Source: Bradyrhizobium sp. CCGB12 (GTDB lineage: Bacteria; Pseudomonadota; Alphaproteobacteria; Rhizobiales; Xanthobacteraceae). Taken from it: 64,000 nt of DNA. Below are positions 18,133-28,590 of the stretch, piece after piece. Positions within the stretch are counted from its first letter, which is position 1, and each line of letters begins with the position of its first letter. The translations under genes were made by a program, and so were the position numbers. The notes under the pieces are model-generated. The model did not search any database. It saw nothing but the letters and a program-made list of their open reading frames with translations, and had not been told where the DNA came from. The stretch spans positions 6,820,001-6,884,000 of the forward strand of contig NZ_JANADO010000001.1 of NCBI RefSeq assembly GCF_024199845.1, in the 5' to 3' direction.

Positions 18133-18165
18133 ATAAGCTTGCTTATTATATCTCAAGCTTATTGG
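18133..18165. promoter_or_regulatory. candidate MarR operator upstream of the efflux operon
   Basis: A perfect six-base inverted repeat ATAAGC-TT-GCTTAT lies at 18133-18146. A further half-site, AAGCTTAT, follows within 20 bases, at about 18155-18162. The cluster ends about 12 bases before the MarR start codon, in an AT-rich patch that contrasts with the surrounding GC-rich DNA. This is the position expected for an autoregulatory MarR site. Function is inferred from symmetry and location only. Confidence 0.6.
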
Positions 18166-18176
18166 AGACCAAGCTC

Positions 18177-18659
18177 ATGAGCCGCGGGCCCGTGGACCAG
18201 AACTTCCTGTTTACGCTCGCCGAACTCTACCGCCTGTTGCGCGTCTACGCCGACAAGGAAGCCTCGCGCTTCGGCATCACCCGCGCGCAATGGGCGGTGC
18301 TGGCCAAGGTCGAGCGCAGCGAAGGCATGAAGCAGTCGGAGCTCGCCGAGCTCCTCGAGGTGCAGCCGATCACGCTGACGCGTCTGATCGACAAGCTCTG
18401 CGACAACGACTGGATCGAGCGCCGCAGCGACGCCTCGGACCGCCGGGTCAAGCGCCTGTACCTGAAGAAGGCCGGCCGGCAGCTGCTCGGCCGGATGAGC
18501 GGGCTCAGGTCCGAAATCACCGCCAACGCGCTCGACGGCATCACCCCGGCCGATGCCCACCGTCTCCTCACCCAGCTCGAAACAATCAAGGAAAACGTGC
18601 GGAACGCGACCCAGACCAGCGGCGCGGAGCAAGCACGTAAGGAGCAGCGTTATGGCTGA
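18177..18659 (+). CDS. MarR-family regulator of an EmrAB-like pump
   Basis: A 160-residue winged-helix protein. The DNA-binding core reads GITRAQWAVLAKVERSEGMKQSELAELL, then PITLTRLIDKLCDNDWIERR and the wing SDASDRRVKRLYL, a classic MarR arrangement. ATG 18177 has ggag nine bases upstream. The stop overlaps the start of the membrane-fusion gene by eight bases, so the two are translationally linked. By context it should repress the downstream HlyD-MFS pump and release DNA when bound to a drug-like ligand. Confidence 0.92.
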   Translation: MSRGPVDQNFLFTLAELYRLLRVYADKEASRFGITRAQWAVLAKVERSEGMKQSELAELLEVQPITLTRLIDKLCDNDWIERRSDASDRRVKRLYLKKAGRQLLGRMSGLRSEITANALDGITPADAHRLLTQLETIKENVRNATQTSGAEQARKEQRYG

Positions 18660-19815
18660 TCAGGTTCTCAAGTTCCAGCCCGAGCAAAAGAGCGACAGCG
18701 GCAAGCCGAGCAAGAAAGCCGGCACCGATCCGCGCCGCCGCCTGGTGGCGGGCCTGCGCCGCTATCGCCGCCTCCTGCTCCTGGTCGTGCTGCCTGTTGT
18801 CGTCGCCATCGGCGGCATCACCTTCTATCTGCATGGCGGTCGCTATGTCGGCACCGACGACGCCTATGTCGGCGCGCAGAAGGTGCTGGTGACGCCCGAC
18901 ATCTCCGGCAAGATCCTGAAAGTCGTCGTGAAAGAAGGCCAGCTCGTCAAGCAGGGCGACGTGCTGTTCGAGATCGACCCCGTGCCGTTCCGCCTCGCGG
19001 TGGACGAAGCCAGGGCGCAGCTGATGCAGGCGCAGACGACCTACGACAATCTCCGCGCCAACATCAAGATCTACGGCGACATGCTCAACCTCGCCCAGCA
19101 GGGCGTCGATTTGAAGCAGCGCGACGTCGAGCGCAAGCAGGCGCTGGTGAAGAACAACTACGGCTCGCAGCTCGATCTCGACAATGCATCGAATGCGTTG
19201 GTCACATCCGGCTCGGTTGCGCAATATGTCAGGCAGCAGCTCTCGACGGCGAAGACCCAGCTGCTCGGCGATCCCGACCTGCCGCTGGAAAAGTTCCCGG
19301 CCTATGCGGAGGCCAAGGCCAAGCTCGAGAATGCCGAGCGCAATCTCAACCTCGCGGTGGTGCGCGCCTCGATGGGCGGCGTGGCAACGCAGGTCGAGCA
19401 GATCCAGCTCGGCCGTTTCGTCACCGCCGGCACGCCGGTGTTCTCCATCATCGACGTCGCTCATCCCTGGGTCGACGCCAACCCGAAGGAAAGCGATCTT
19501 ACCTACGTCACCGAAGGCCAGCCTGTCACGCTCGAGGTCGACGCGTTCCCGAACCACGTCTTCAAGGGCAAGATCGGCTCGCTCTCGCCCGGCACTGGCG
19601 CGCAATTCGCGATCCTGCCGCCGCAGAACGCTACCGGCAATTTCGTCAAGGTGGTGCAGCGCGTGCCGATCAGGATCTATTTCGACGAGAACGACAAATA
19701 CGTGCGGAAGCTGAAGGCCGGCATGAGCGTCTATGCCACCATCGACACCGGCCATCAGCGCTCGCTCGCGGGCCTGTTCGGATTGTCGGCGGCGGCGAAC
19801 CAGGACAAGGACTGA
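18652..19815 (+). CDS. emrA: HlyD/EmrA-type membrane fusion protein
   Basis: A 387-residue periplasmic adaptor for an MFS efflux pump. One N-terminal TM (LLLVVLPVVVAIGGITFYL) is followed by the lipoyl half VTPDISGKILKVVVKEGQLVKQGDVLFEID. A coiled-coil hairpin spans about residues 120-225, and a beta-barrel domain begins near VRASMGGVATQVEQIQLG. ATG 18652 has aaggag upstream and overlaps the MarR stop. It should link the MFS pump encoded next to an outer membrane channel; no tolC-like gene is adjacent. Confidence 0.92.
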   Translation: MADQVLKFQPEQKSDSGKPSKKAGTDPRRRLVAGLRRYRRLLLLVVLPVVVAIGGITFYLHGGRYVGTDDAYVGAQKVLVTPDISGKILKVVVKEGQLVKQGDVLFEIDPVPFRLAVDEARAQLMQAQTTYDNLRANIKIYGDMLNLAQQGVDLKQRDVERKQALVKNNYGSQLDLDNASNALVTSGSVAQYVRQQLSTAKTQLLGDPDLPLEKFPAYAEAKAKLENAERNLNLAVVRASMGGVATQVEQIQLGRFVTAGTPVFSIIDVAHPWVDANPKESDLTYVTEGQPVTLEVDAFPNHVFKGKIGSLSPGTGAQFAILPPQNATGNFVKVVQRVPIRIYFDENDKYVRKLKAGMSVYATIDTGHQRSLAGLFGLSAAANQDKD

Positions 19816-19819
19816 TCCG

Positions 19820-21376
19820 ATGTCCGGCCCCAATGCCAGCCTGATGGTCCCCGGCCTGCGCCGGAACATGGTGACGATCTGCGCCATGACCGCGACCATC
19901 ATGCAGGCGCTGGACACCACCATCGCCAATGTTGCCCTGCCCTACATGCAGGGCACGCTGTCGGCCTCGCAGGACCAGATCAACTGGGTGCTGACCTCCT
20001 ACATCGTCGCCGCCGCGATCATGACCGCGCCGGTGGGCTGGATCGCCAATCGGTTCGGCCGCAAGCGCATCTTCATCATTTGCTCGGCCGGCTTCACCAT
20101 GGCGTCGGTATTGTGCGGCCTCGCGCAGGACATCAACCAGATGGTGGCGTTCCGACTGCTCCAGGGCGTGTTCGGCGCTGCCCTGGTGCCGCTGTCGCAG
20201 TCGGTCATGCTCGATTATTACACGCTCCAGGAACGCGCCAAGGCGATGTCGATCTGGGGCATGGGCGTGATGATGGGCCCGATCATGGGGCCCTCGCTGG
20301 GAGCCTGGCTGACCGAGACCTATTCCTGGCACTGGGTATTCTTCGTCAATCTGCCTTTCGGCGCCATCACCGTGCTCGGCCTCATCGTCTTCATGGACGA
20401 GACCCGGAAGGATCTCAGCCTCAAATTCGACTGGTTCGGCTTCGCCGCGCTGGCGATCGCGATCGGCGCGCTTCAACTGGCGCTCGACCGCGGCGAGCAG
20501 CTGGGCTGGCTGGAATCCAACGAGATCCTGGCGGAATTCATCGTCTCCGCCGTCGCCTTCTATTTCTTCCTTGCGCACTCCTTCACGACCACGACGCCGT
20601 TCATCCGCTTCGCTCTATTCAGGGATCGCAACTTCGTCACCGGCTGCATGTTCATGATCGTGATGGGGCTCGTGCTGTTCTCGACCATGGCGCTGGCCTC
20701 GCCCTACATGCAGAACGTGATCGGCTATCCCATCATCACCGCCGGCCTGCTGCTGGCGAGCCGCGGCTTCGGCACCTTCTTCGCCATGATGCTGGTCGGC
20801 CGCATGATGCGTTATTTCGAGGCGCGCACGCTGATCATCACGGGCCTGACGCTGACCGCCGGCTCGCTGTTCCAGATGACCGGCTGGACCGACCTGACCC
20901 AGGTGCCGGAGATCGTCACCGTCAGCGTCATCCAGGGCTTTGGCTTCGGCCTCGTCTTCGTGCCGCTCTCGACGGTGGCGTTCCTGACGCTGTCGAACGA
21001 TCTGCGCACCGACGGCACCGCGATGCTGACCCTGATGCGCAACGTCGCGAGCTCGGTCGGCATTTCCGTCGTCATCGCCGAGCTGACGCAGGGAACGCGG
21101 CGGACCTACGCGATCCTCTCCGAGCACATCAACCCGTTCAACCACACGCTCCAGATGCCCAGCGTCAGCAGCATGATCAATCTGTCCACCGACACCGGCC
21201 GCGCCATGGCCGACAGAATGGTCAGCGTGCAGGCGCAGATCATCGCCTTCGCACACGACTACCAGCTGGTGATGGTCTTCATCCTCTGCACCATCCCGCT
21301 CGCCCTGCTGATCGGCTCCACCAAGGCCACGCTGCGCAAGCAGGCGGCCGGGCCGGAGCATGCGGTGATGGAGTAG
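19820..21376 (+). CDS. emrB: DHA2-family MFS multidrug exporter (EmrB-like)
   Basis: A 518-residue drug:H+ antiporter with 14 predicted TM helices. Signature segments include LDTTIANVALPYMQG in TM1 (motif D1), IANRFGRKRIFI after TM2 (motif A), and a motif C region, MGVMMGPIMGPSLGAWL, in TM5. It starts four bases after the emrA stop, so the three genes form one operon with the MarR regulator. The substrate is unknown; EmrAB pumps expel hydrophobic toxic compounds such as uncouplers. Confidence 0.93.
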   Translation: MSGPNASLMVPGLRRNMVTICAMTATIMQALDTTIANVALPYMQGTLSASQDQINWVLTSYIVAAAIMTAPVGWIANRFGRKRIFIICSAGFTMASVLCGLAQDINQMVAFRLLQGVFGAALVPLSQSVMLDYYTLQERAKAMSIWGMGVMMGPIMGPSLGAWLTETYSWHWVFFVNLPFGAITVLGLIVFMDETRKDLSLKFDWFGFAALAIAIGALQLALDRGEQLGWLESNEILAEFIVSAVAFYFFLAHSFTTTTPFIRFALFRDRNFVTGCMFMIVMGLVLFSTMALASPYMQNVIGYPIITAGLLLASRGFGTFFAMMLVGRMMRYFEARTLIITGLTLTAGSLFQMTGWTDLTQVPEIVTVSVIQGFGFGLVFVPLSTVAFLTLSNDLRTDGTAMLTLMRNVASSVGISVVIAELTQGTRRTYAILSEHINPFNHTLQMPSVSSMINLSTDTGRAMADRMVSVQAQIIAFAHDYQLVMVFILCTIPLALLIGSTKATLRKQAAGPEHAVME

Positions 21377-21401
21377 GATGCAGTCGAGCCGCAATCTCCC
21401 T

Positions 21402-21533
21402 GTCGTCCTGGACAAGCGAAGCGCAGATCCAGGACCCATTACCCCAGGGAGTGGTTGTAGCGCGAGCTGGTAACTCCGAGCCTTCGCCAAACCTCTTTCC
21501 GTGGTTATGGGTCCCGGCGTTCGCCGGGACGAC
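21402..21533. repeat. family E palindromic repeat, copy 1
   Basis: Begins gtcgtcctggacaagcg and ends with gtcccggcgttcgccgggacgac, with the inner landmark ggttatgggtcccgg. Copies 2 and 3 are at 35376-35497 and 56188-56313. It separates the emrB end from the convergent kinase-like gene. Confidence 0.85.
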
Positions 21534-21591
21534 ACCGAGAAGGTTGAGCCGTCATCGCACCTCACACTGCATCGCGCGGACAGCGCACTAC

Positions 21592-22656
21592 CTACCCCAA
21601 CAGCTCCTCACACCCCAAATCCTCGACCGCCATCATCACCCGCTCCAGATTGTTCCACCAGATCAGCGGCGGGATATTGACGCTCCACTGCCAGACCGGC
21701 TTGGTGATGTGCCAAAGCACCGACCGGCGATAGTCCTGGTCGAGCGCGCCGCGCGTATATCCCTTGACGCCGTGCGCGATCAGCGTCTCGTGATAGCGGT
21801 TGAGCAGCGCGCGCTCGAGGGTTTGCCGGCGCTCCGGATACCATTGCACCGCCATCATATAAGCGAGGTCACCGGTCGGCACGTTGATGCGCCACTGGTC
21901 GAAGTCGAAGATGCGTACGGTGTCGGCGACGCCGGCGCGTGGCAGCATGAAATTCCAGATGTGGGCGTCGCCATGGGCAATGGTGAGGTCCCGGTGAGAA
22001 TGATAGCGCTGCAATAGCTGGCCCGACTGCTCGATGAATCGGCGGTAGAGAATGCGCCGCTCTTCGCTGAGGCGGTCGCCGAGCAGATCGGCGAATCGAT
22101 CGTAGTGACCGGCGAACGTCTCGATCACCTTTGCGGAGTCGTCAGCGCTCATCCAGCTCCCGACGGTCTCGCCGAGATCGGGATGATCCCACCAGGCCGC
22201 ATGCCAGCGCGCGAGCGTCGTGACGATCGCCATCGCCTGCTCGCGCGACGGCGGCAGCGGCCATTGGGTCGCGATCTCGTGGCTGTCGGTTAGATCTTCG
22301 AGCAGCAGGTGCCAGGCGAGGGTCTCCTCGTCGAAATGCCCGTCGAAGCAGCGCGGCACCAGCCTCGGCGGCATCTTCGGCGCAAGCTGGGTATAGAAGG
22401 CCACCTCGTGCCGACCACTATTCGCAAGCGTCTTTGCGAAGGCAGCATGCGCGGACTTCAGGATCAGCGATTGCGGGGCACCGGCGGATTCCCCCACATA
22501 GCGCAGGCCAAGGCGGATGATATGCGACACGAGGGTGTCGCGCTCATGCAGCACCTTCACCTCGCGCACGGCGCCGGCGTCCAGCACGCCGCCCCTGCGT
22601 AGCGCGGCCGTCAGTTGGGCGGGCTCAACGACCGCCGGCAATTGTGGAGGTGTCAT
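21592..22656 (-). CDS. aminoglycoside phosphotransferase-fold (APH) kinase-like protein
   Basis: A 354-residue protein with the APH/choline-kinase catalytic signatures: the Brenner motif IAHGDAHIWNFML, with catalytic Asp, and the metal-binding IFDFDQW. The N-terminal lobe holds the lysine in SLILKSA. Family members phosphorylate antibiotics or small metabolites, and many in alphaproteobacteria have unknown substrates, so resistance should not be assumed. ATG 22656 is my choice; ATG 22683 adds nine residues. It follows the chemotaxis receptor gene head-to-tail only in the sense that both are on the minus strand. Confidence 0.82.
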   Translation of the reverse strand: MTPPQLPAVVEPAQLTAALRRGGVLDAGAVREVKVLHERDTLVSHIIRLGLRYVGESAGAPQSLILKSAHAAFAKTLANSGRHEVAFYTQLAPKMPPRLVPRCFDGHFDEETLAWHLLLEDLTDSHEIATQWPLPPSREQAMAIVTTLARWHAAWWDHPDLGETVGSWMSADDSAKVIETFAGHYDRFADLLGDRLSEERRILYRRFIEQSGQLLQRYHSHRDLTIAHGDAHIWNFMLPRAGVADTVRIFDFDQWRINVPTGDLAYMMAVQWYPERRQTLERALLNRYHETLIAHGVKGYTRGALDQDYRRSVLWHITKPVWQWSVNIPPLIWWNNLERVMMAVEDLGCEELLG

Positions 22657-22730
22657 GACCACGATGCCCCTGTCCCGCGCCATACTGCACGATCACAAGC
22701 CCACGCACCAGCGGCTGACCTCACGCCCGC

Positions 22731-24419
22731 TCAAGCCGCCGCTGTCGAATCCCGTACGGTCTTGACCACGACCGACCGCAGCTGTTCGAGATTGGCCGAC
22801 ATGCCGGCGATCGCCTGCCTGACCTCCGCGGCGCGTTCGTTCACGGAGGCGGCGTCGCGGCTGACATTGCCGATCTTGGCCGAGACCTCCTGCGCCGCGA
22901 ACGCCGATTCGGAGATCGACCGCGTGATCTCCCGCGTGGCGGCGTCCTGTTCTTCCATCGCGGCGGCGACCGAGGTCGCGACGCCGTCGATCTCGACGAT
23001 GTGTCCTCCCATGGTCTCGACGGCATCAACCGCGGCCTGCGTCGAGGTCTGGATCTCGGCAATCAGCCGCGCGATCTCCTCGGTGGACTTTGCGGTCTGG
23101 TCGGACAGGGATTTCACCTCGGCGGCAACCACCGCGAAGCCGCGGCCGGCCTCGCCGGCGCGCGCCGCTTCGATCGTGGCGTTCAGCGCCAGGAGGTTGG
23201 TCTGGCCGGCGATGCCGCCGATGAGGTCGGAGACCTCGGCGATTTTCCGGACCGAACCGGCCAGCGCCTGGATGGTCGACCGTGCCTGCTCGCGGCCGGC
23301 GACCGCAGATTTGGTGACCGTGCTGGTCCGCGCGACCTGGCTCGCGATCTCGCGGATCGAGGCGCTCAGTTCTTCGGCCGCGGCCGAGACGGTCTGCGAG
23401 CTGCCGAGGGCCTGGGTGGAGGCCGCGGCGACCGCCTGCGACTGTGCGGAGAGCGAGCTTGCGATCTCGGACAGGCTGGTGGCGGCGCGCTCGACGCCAT
23501 GCGTCGCCGCGCTCGCGGTGTCGACCGAGCGGCCGGTCTCGCGCTCGACGGTCTCCGCCATCTGGTGCAGGGCGCCGCGCTTGGCGAGCGCGGCCTCCTG
23601 CTCCTGCCGCAACTGCTCCTCGCGCAGACGGGAGTTCTCGACCGCCGCCTGCTTGAATACCACAAGCGCACCCGCCATCGAGCCGACCTCGTCCTGACGA
23701 TGCGCAAAAGGAATGTCGGCGGCGAGATCGCCGGTCGCGAGCTTCTGCATCGTGTCCGTCATGCGCACGATCGGGCGCACGACGCCGAGCGCAACGCCGA
23801 GCAGCCCCGCCGCAATGAAGGCGAGGACGGCGGCGGAGACGCCGAGCAGGATAAAGAGCATCGAGCTGTCGCGGTCCGCCGCCATCTTCTCTATGGCGGC
23901 ATTCTGCTTGTTGGCGTTCTCGACGATGCTGTCGATGATGGCGCGATGCGCGGTATAGGCGTCCTTGAGCTGCGCATAGGCGCGCTCGGACGCAGCCGCG
24001 TCCTTGGCCTTGAGGGCCGGCAGAAGCTGGTCGGACGCCTTCCAGAATTTCTGCACCTCGGTATCGGATTTCGACACCAGCGCGGTCTTCAGGTCGGAAG
24101 AGAGGCTGGAGGCGATCCAGAATGCCTTACGCTCGTCGTAATCCTTGCGGAGCTGGACCAGGCGCTCGCCATGGGCGGCAAGCTGGTCCGGCTCGCGCAT
24201 GGCGAGGGTGGCCTCGAGATAGGCCTCGATGACGTATTCCGGCGGCGGCAGGATGTCGGCGATGAGGTCGTTGCCGAGCTTGATGTCGGAATAGAGCGGG
24301 CCGCCGACCTTGAGCTCTTTCAAGGCATACAGGCTGGTGGAGACCACGGCCGTGAAACCGATGGCCAGAACGATGCCGAAAGCAATGATCGCGGAGGAAA
24401 GCGACAGACGAATTTTCAT
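22731..24419 (-). CDS. methyl-accepting chemotaxis protein
   Basis: A 562-residue transmembrane receptor. TM1 lies at about residues 8-30, a helical periplasmic sensor at 31-185, TM2 at 186-212 and a HAMP domain at about 212-265. A long coiled-coil signalling domain includes the kinase-contact hairpin near [21 protein letters not shown]. No C-terminal CheR pentapeptide is present. ATG 24419 is placed directly before TM1; the longer frame to 24521 would put 34 polar residues ahead of it. No che genes are adjacent. Its position next to the pca genes makes an aromatic-related ligand a possibility, but this is speculative. Confidence 0.95.
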   Translation of the reverse strand: MKIRLSLSSAIIAFGIVLAIGFTAVVSTSLYALKELKVGGPLYSDIKLGNDLIADILPPPEYVIEAYLEATLAMREPDQLAAHGERLVQLRKDYDERKAFWIASSLSSDLKTALVSKSDTEVQKFWKASDQLLPALKAKDAAASERAYAQLKDAYTAHRAIIDSIVENANKQNAAIEKMAADRDSSMLFILLGVSAAVLAFIAAGLLGVALGVVRPIVRMTDTMQKLATGDLAADIPFAHRQDEVGSMAGALVVFKQAAVENSRLREEQLRQEQEAALAKRGALHQMAETVERETGRSVDTASAATHGVERAATSLSEIASSLSAQSQAVAAASTQALGSSQTVSAAAEELSASIREIASQVARTSTVTKSAVAGREQARSTIQALAGSVRKIAEVSDLIGGIAGQTNLLALNATIEAARAGEAGRGFAVVAAEVKSLSDQTAKSTEEIARLIAEIQTSTQAAVDAVETMGGHIVEIDGVATSVAAAMEEQDAATREITRSISESAFAAQEVSAKIGNVSRDAASVNERAAEVRQAIAGMSANLEQLRSVVVKTVRDSTAAA

Positions 24420-24628
24420 GAAACAATCCGGGGCATGCGTCGAAACCGCAACGACCCTAGACGAATACGGTAAATACGGGATTGCTGCGCGCCGGAATTG
24501 TATCGGGCGAGCTCCGCACAACTACGGGAATTGGACGTCAAGCCATCGGTTTTGAGTCGGCGAGGCTAACGCACATACGTGGACGAGCTAGGCCCGATGT
24601 AGCGCAGCACCGGGTTTGATGCACCGAA

Positions 24629-24669
24629 TGAGAAACGCGCGCCGGGGCCCTAGCCTCCCGGCGCGCGTT
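24629..24669 (-). terminator. strong intrinsic terminator after pcaG
   Basis: In the minus-strand direction, a 13-base perfect stem (arms at 24657-24669 and 24634-24646 on the plus strand) closes a ten-base loop and is followed by tttctc. It starts a few bases after the pcaG stop and probably ends the pca transcript. Confidence 0.8.
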
Positions 24670-24672
24670 GCC

Positions 24673-25260
24673 TCAGACGTCGAAGAACACCGTCTCGTTG
24701 TCGCCCTGGAGCCGCAGATCGAGACGATAAACCGGCTTGCCGGCCTCGCACACCGCGGTCAGCGTGGCGCGGCGGTCAGCCGGCACCAGCGCCAGCACGG
24801 GATCGGTCGTGTTGCCGGTCTCGTCGCTGAAGTAGATGCGGGTATAGAGATGCCGCAGCATGCCGCGGGCAAACACCCCGACCAAGATGTGCGGCGCCTG
24901 CGGCTTGCCGTCGGGATCGGGCACCACGCCCGGCTTGATGGTATCGAAGGAATAATTGCCGTCCTTGTCGGTGCCGCATCGGGCGAAGCCGCGGAAGCTG
25001 GCATTGGGCAGCGCGCGCTTGTCCTGCGGATCGGCGAAACGGCCCTGCGCATCCGCCTGCCAGATCTCCAGCATGCAATCGGGCACGGTGACGCCGTCAC
25101 CGTCGAACACGCGGCCCTCGATGCGGATACGGTTGCCGGAAACGTCGGGCGTCAGCGTCGAGTTGGTGAACGCGTCGTTCCAGGCATATTCGCCGTTCGG
25201 CGTCAGGCCATATTTGAAGAACGGACCGACCGTCTGCGATGGGGTGATACCGTTGTCCAT
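24673..25260 (-). CDS. pcaG: protocatechuate 3,4-dioxygenase alpha subunit
   Basis: With PcaH it forms the non-heme Fe(III) enzyme that opens protocatechuate to beta-carboxy-cis,cis-muconate. It starts TPSQTVGPFFKYGLTPNGEY, the typical alpha-subunit N-terminus, and carries the intradiol fold (IRIEGRVFDGDG, CMLEIWQADAQGRF). It lacks the full Tyr/Tyr/His/His iron set, as alpha subunits do. At 195 aa the length is normal. ATG 25260 has ggaagcgag upstream. It starts 15 bases after the pcaH stop. Confidence 0.95.
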   Translation of the reverse strand: MDNGITPSQTVGPFFKYGLTPNGEYAWNDAFTNSTLTPDVSGNRIRIEGRVFDGDGVTVPDCMLEIWQADAQGRFADPQDKRALPNASFRGFARCGTDKDGNYSFDTIKPGVVPDPDGKPQAPHILVGVFARGMLRHLYTRIYFSDETGNTTDPVLALVPADRRATLTAVCEAGKPVYRLDLRLQGDNETVFFDV

Positions 25261-25275
25261 CTCGCTTCCCTGCAC

Positions 25276-25977
25276 TTAGTGGTTCTCCATGGGCGTGGCG
25301 TTCTTGCCGCGCAGCACGATGTCAAAGCGGTAGCACAGCGCCCATTCGGGCTGGGTGTTCTCGAGGTCGAACGACGAGACCATGCGCGCCCGCGCCTTCT
25401 CGTCCGGCACCGAGTTGAAGATCGGATCGAACGGGAACAGCGGGTCGTTCGGAAAATACATCTGCGTCACGAGGCGCGTGACGAAGGAATGGCCGAACAC
25501 CGACAGGTGGATATGCGCGGGACGCCAGGCGTTGTGGTGATTGCCCCAGGGATAGGCGCCGGGCTTGATGCTGACGAAACGGTAGTAGCCGGCGGCATCG
25601 CTGACGGTGCGCCCTGCGCCGGTGAAATTCGGATCGAGCGGCGCGGGATGCTGGTCGCGAACGTGCACGTAGCGACCGCAGGCATTGGCCTGCCAGATCT
25701 CGACCAGCGAGTTCGGCACGCCGCGGCCGTCCTCATCGCGCACATGGCCGTGCACGATGATGCGCTCCCCGATCGGCTCGCCACTGTGCTGGGTGGTGAG
25801 GTCGGCATCGCCCTCGCGCACGGTCTCGTGGCCGTAGACCGGGCCGGTCAATTCCGACAGCGTATGGCGCATCGGGATCAAGGCCTTGTTCGGCGCGCGC
25901 TTGATCGAGCTCTTGTACTCAGGCGACAGCGGCAGCGGATGCGCCTTGTTGCTGTCGACGGGATAGATGAATGTCAT
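25276..25977 (-). CDS. pcaH: protocatechuate 3,4-dioxygenase beta subunit
   Basis: The iron-bearing catalytic subunit. The ligands are visible in order: Tyr in CGRYVHVRD, Tyr in AAGYYRFVSIKPG, and two His in RPAHIHLSVFG. The N-terminal PLSPEYKSSIKRAPN region is the beta-subunit arm. At 233 aa the length is typical. It is followed by pcaG in the conserved order H-G. Upstream, 115 bases separate it from the other intradiol dioxygenase gene. An AT-rich patch (tataggatataacta on one strand) in this gap, around 26034-26050, could be its promoter. Confidence 0.96.
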   Translation of the reverse strand: MTFIYPVDSNKAHPLPLSPEYKSSIKRAPNKALIPMRHTLSELTGPVYGHETVREGDADLTTQHSGEPIGERIIVHGHVRDEDGRGVPNSLVEIWQANACGRYVHVRDQHPAPLDPNFTGAGRTVSDAAGYYRFVSIKPGAYPWGNHHNAWRPAHIHLSVFGHSFVTRLVTQMYFPNDPLFPFDPIFNSVPDEKARARMVSSFDLENTQPEWALCYRFDIVLRGKNATPMENH

Positions 25978-26092
25978 TGGCGAACTCCTCCCCGGCCATT
26001 TTGCTCCAGCCGGTCAACACTTCCGCCAATCATTATAGGATATAACTAATTTGGGGAAGCGGGTTTGGGGCCTGCATCCGGCAGGCGCCGCG

Positions 26093-26986
26093 TTATTTGA
26101 TCGGCGGACGCGGCAATACGGCCTCGCCGGGCTCGAGCCGATAGGTGTGGTCGAGTGAATACCAGGGTGCCGCAACATCGGACGCGGTCGGATGCGGCGA
26201 CTCGTGGCGCACGAAATTGCCGATCAGTGCCCGTGTCACCCCGAACTGCACGTCGCTGTCAATATGGGGATCGTTGGGATCATAAACCTGCGAGATCAGC
26301 ACCTTGAATCCGGGCTTGAAGATCAGGGCGTGCAGATGCGCCGGTCGATACGGGTGTCGGCTCTGCGCCTTCAACAGACGGCCGACCACGCCATCGGTCG
26401 GAATGGGATAGCCGACCATCATCACCGAACGGAAGGCGAAGCGTCCATCCGCGTCGGTCGTCAGCTTGCCGCGCAGGTTCATGTCGGCCTGATCAGGGTC
26501 CTGGTTTTCATAGAGACCGACGGGCGACGCATGCCAGACGTCAACCTCTGCCCCCGCGACAGGACGGCCGTCCTTGTCCACGACACGACTCTTGACGAAC
26601 AGCGGCGCGCCCGGCGTTTCCGAACGGACAATCGATCCGCCATTCGCCACAAGCGGCGAGTTCAATCGCCAGAACGGTCCGAGCAGCGATTGATCGGTCT
26701 CCGTATTGCCTTGATCGCCATTGTTGAGCAGGCACACCAGCGGCGAGACGCCGAGCGAGCCGGCCATCAGCACGACTTCGTTATGCGTGTCGGTCGTCAG
26801 CTTGCCGAGCTCGGCGATCACAGCCGTGGCGTCGCGGAATTCCTTCTCGGTCAGTCGGACGTCGCGGACGAAGCCATGCAGATGCTTGACCAGCGAGATC
26901 ATGATCTGGCGCATCCGCGGATCGGAGGTCCGCTCCATCACCGCCAAGGCCGCGGCCGTGACGTCCTGCTCGCGCGCGATGATCAT
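26093..26986 (-). CDS. intradiol ring-cleavage dioxygenase (catechol or hydroxyquinol 1,2-dioxygenase type)
   Basis: A 297-residue single-subunit dioxygenase with the N-terminal helical linker domain (residues 1-100) found in catechol and hydroxyquinol dioxygenases, then the beta-barrel. Iron ligands are Tyr in GLYENQDPDQAD, Tyr in MVGYPIPTDG, and two His in RPAHLHALIF. The GNTETDQSLLGPFWRLNSP and YPIPTDGVVGRLL segments fit hydroxyquinol 1,2-dioxygenase somewhat better than CatA, but I cannot settle it by eye. ATG 26986 is chosen; the longer frame enters repeat DNA. It sits between the thiolase and pcaH genes. Confidence 0.85.
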   Translation of the reverse strand: MIIAREQDVTAAALAVMERTSDPRMRQIMISLVKHLHGFVRDVRLTEKEFRDATAVIAELGKLTTDTHNEVVLMAGSLGVSPLVCLLNNGDQGNTETDQSLLGPFWRLNSPLVANGGSIVRSETPGAPLFVKSRVVDKDGRPVAGAEVDVWHASPVGLYENQDPDQADMNLRGKLTTDADGRFAFRSVMMVGYPIPTDGVVGRLLKAQSRHPYRPAHLHALIFKPGFKVLISQVYDPNDPHIDSDVQFGVTRALIGNFVRHESPHPTASDVAAPWYSLDHTYRLEPGEAVLPRPPIK

Positions 26987-27014
26987 GCTCGCCTCCCAAC
27001 CGCCGGACTCTTCG

Positions 27015-27153
27015 CCTCTCCCCGCTTGCGGGAAGAGGCCGGAATTTGCGGCAGCAAATTCCGGGTGAGGGGGACTCTCCCCGAGTCCAACTGTCACCGT
27101 CCTCGCGGAGACTCCCCCTCACCCCAACCCTCTCCCCGCAAGCAGGGAGAGGG
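27015..27153. repeat. family A palindromic repeat, second (uninterrupted) copy
   Basis: The same arms as the copy at 4905: cctctccccgcttgcgg...gtgaggg and ctcaccccaaccctctccccgcaagc. The middle has a single tccaactgtcaccgtcctcgcggaga unit with no poly-C. It occupies almost the whole gap between the thiolase and dioxygenase genes. Confidence 0.88.
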
Positions 27154-27165
27154 AGAAGAGAGAGC

Positions 27166-28374
<1,209 letters not shown>

Positions 28375-28590
28375 GGTTGTTCTCCCTGAATGCCGCGGTT
28401 CGGCCAGAATTCTTCAATGACGGCGGAGTTTTAGGAGGGTGCCCGCGGCAGGTCAATTGACCGATGCGCGCGTGTTCCGTGGGGTGCGGGCGCTTCCGAC
28501 GCATGCCGCAATGCGGACAACGTGGAAAACCTCACCTCTCCGGCCAAAGCGATAGGAGCACGGGGCGAAATTTTGTAGGTTGCGCCGCCC

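Noticed and set aside
21592..22656. Aminoglycoside resistance gene
   Set aside because: Only the kinase fold is visible; no evidence for antibiotic substrate.
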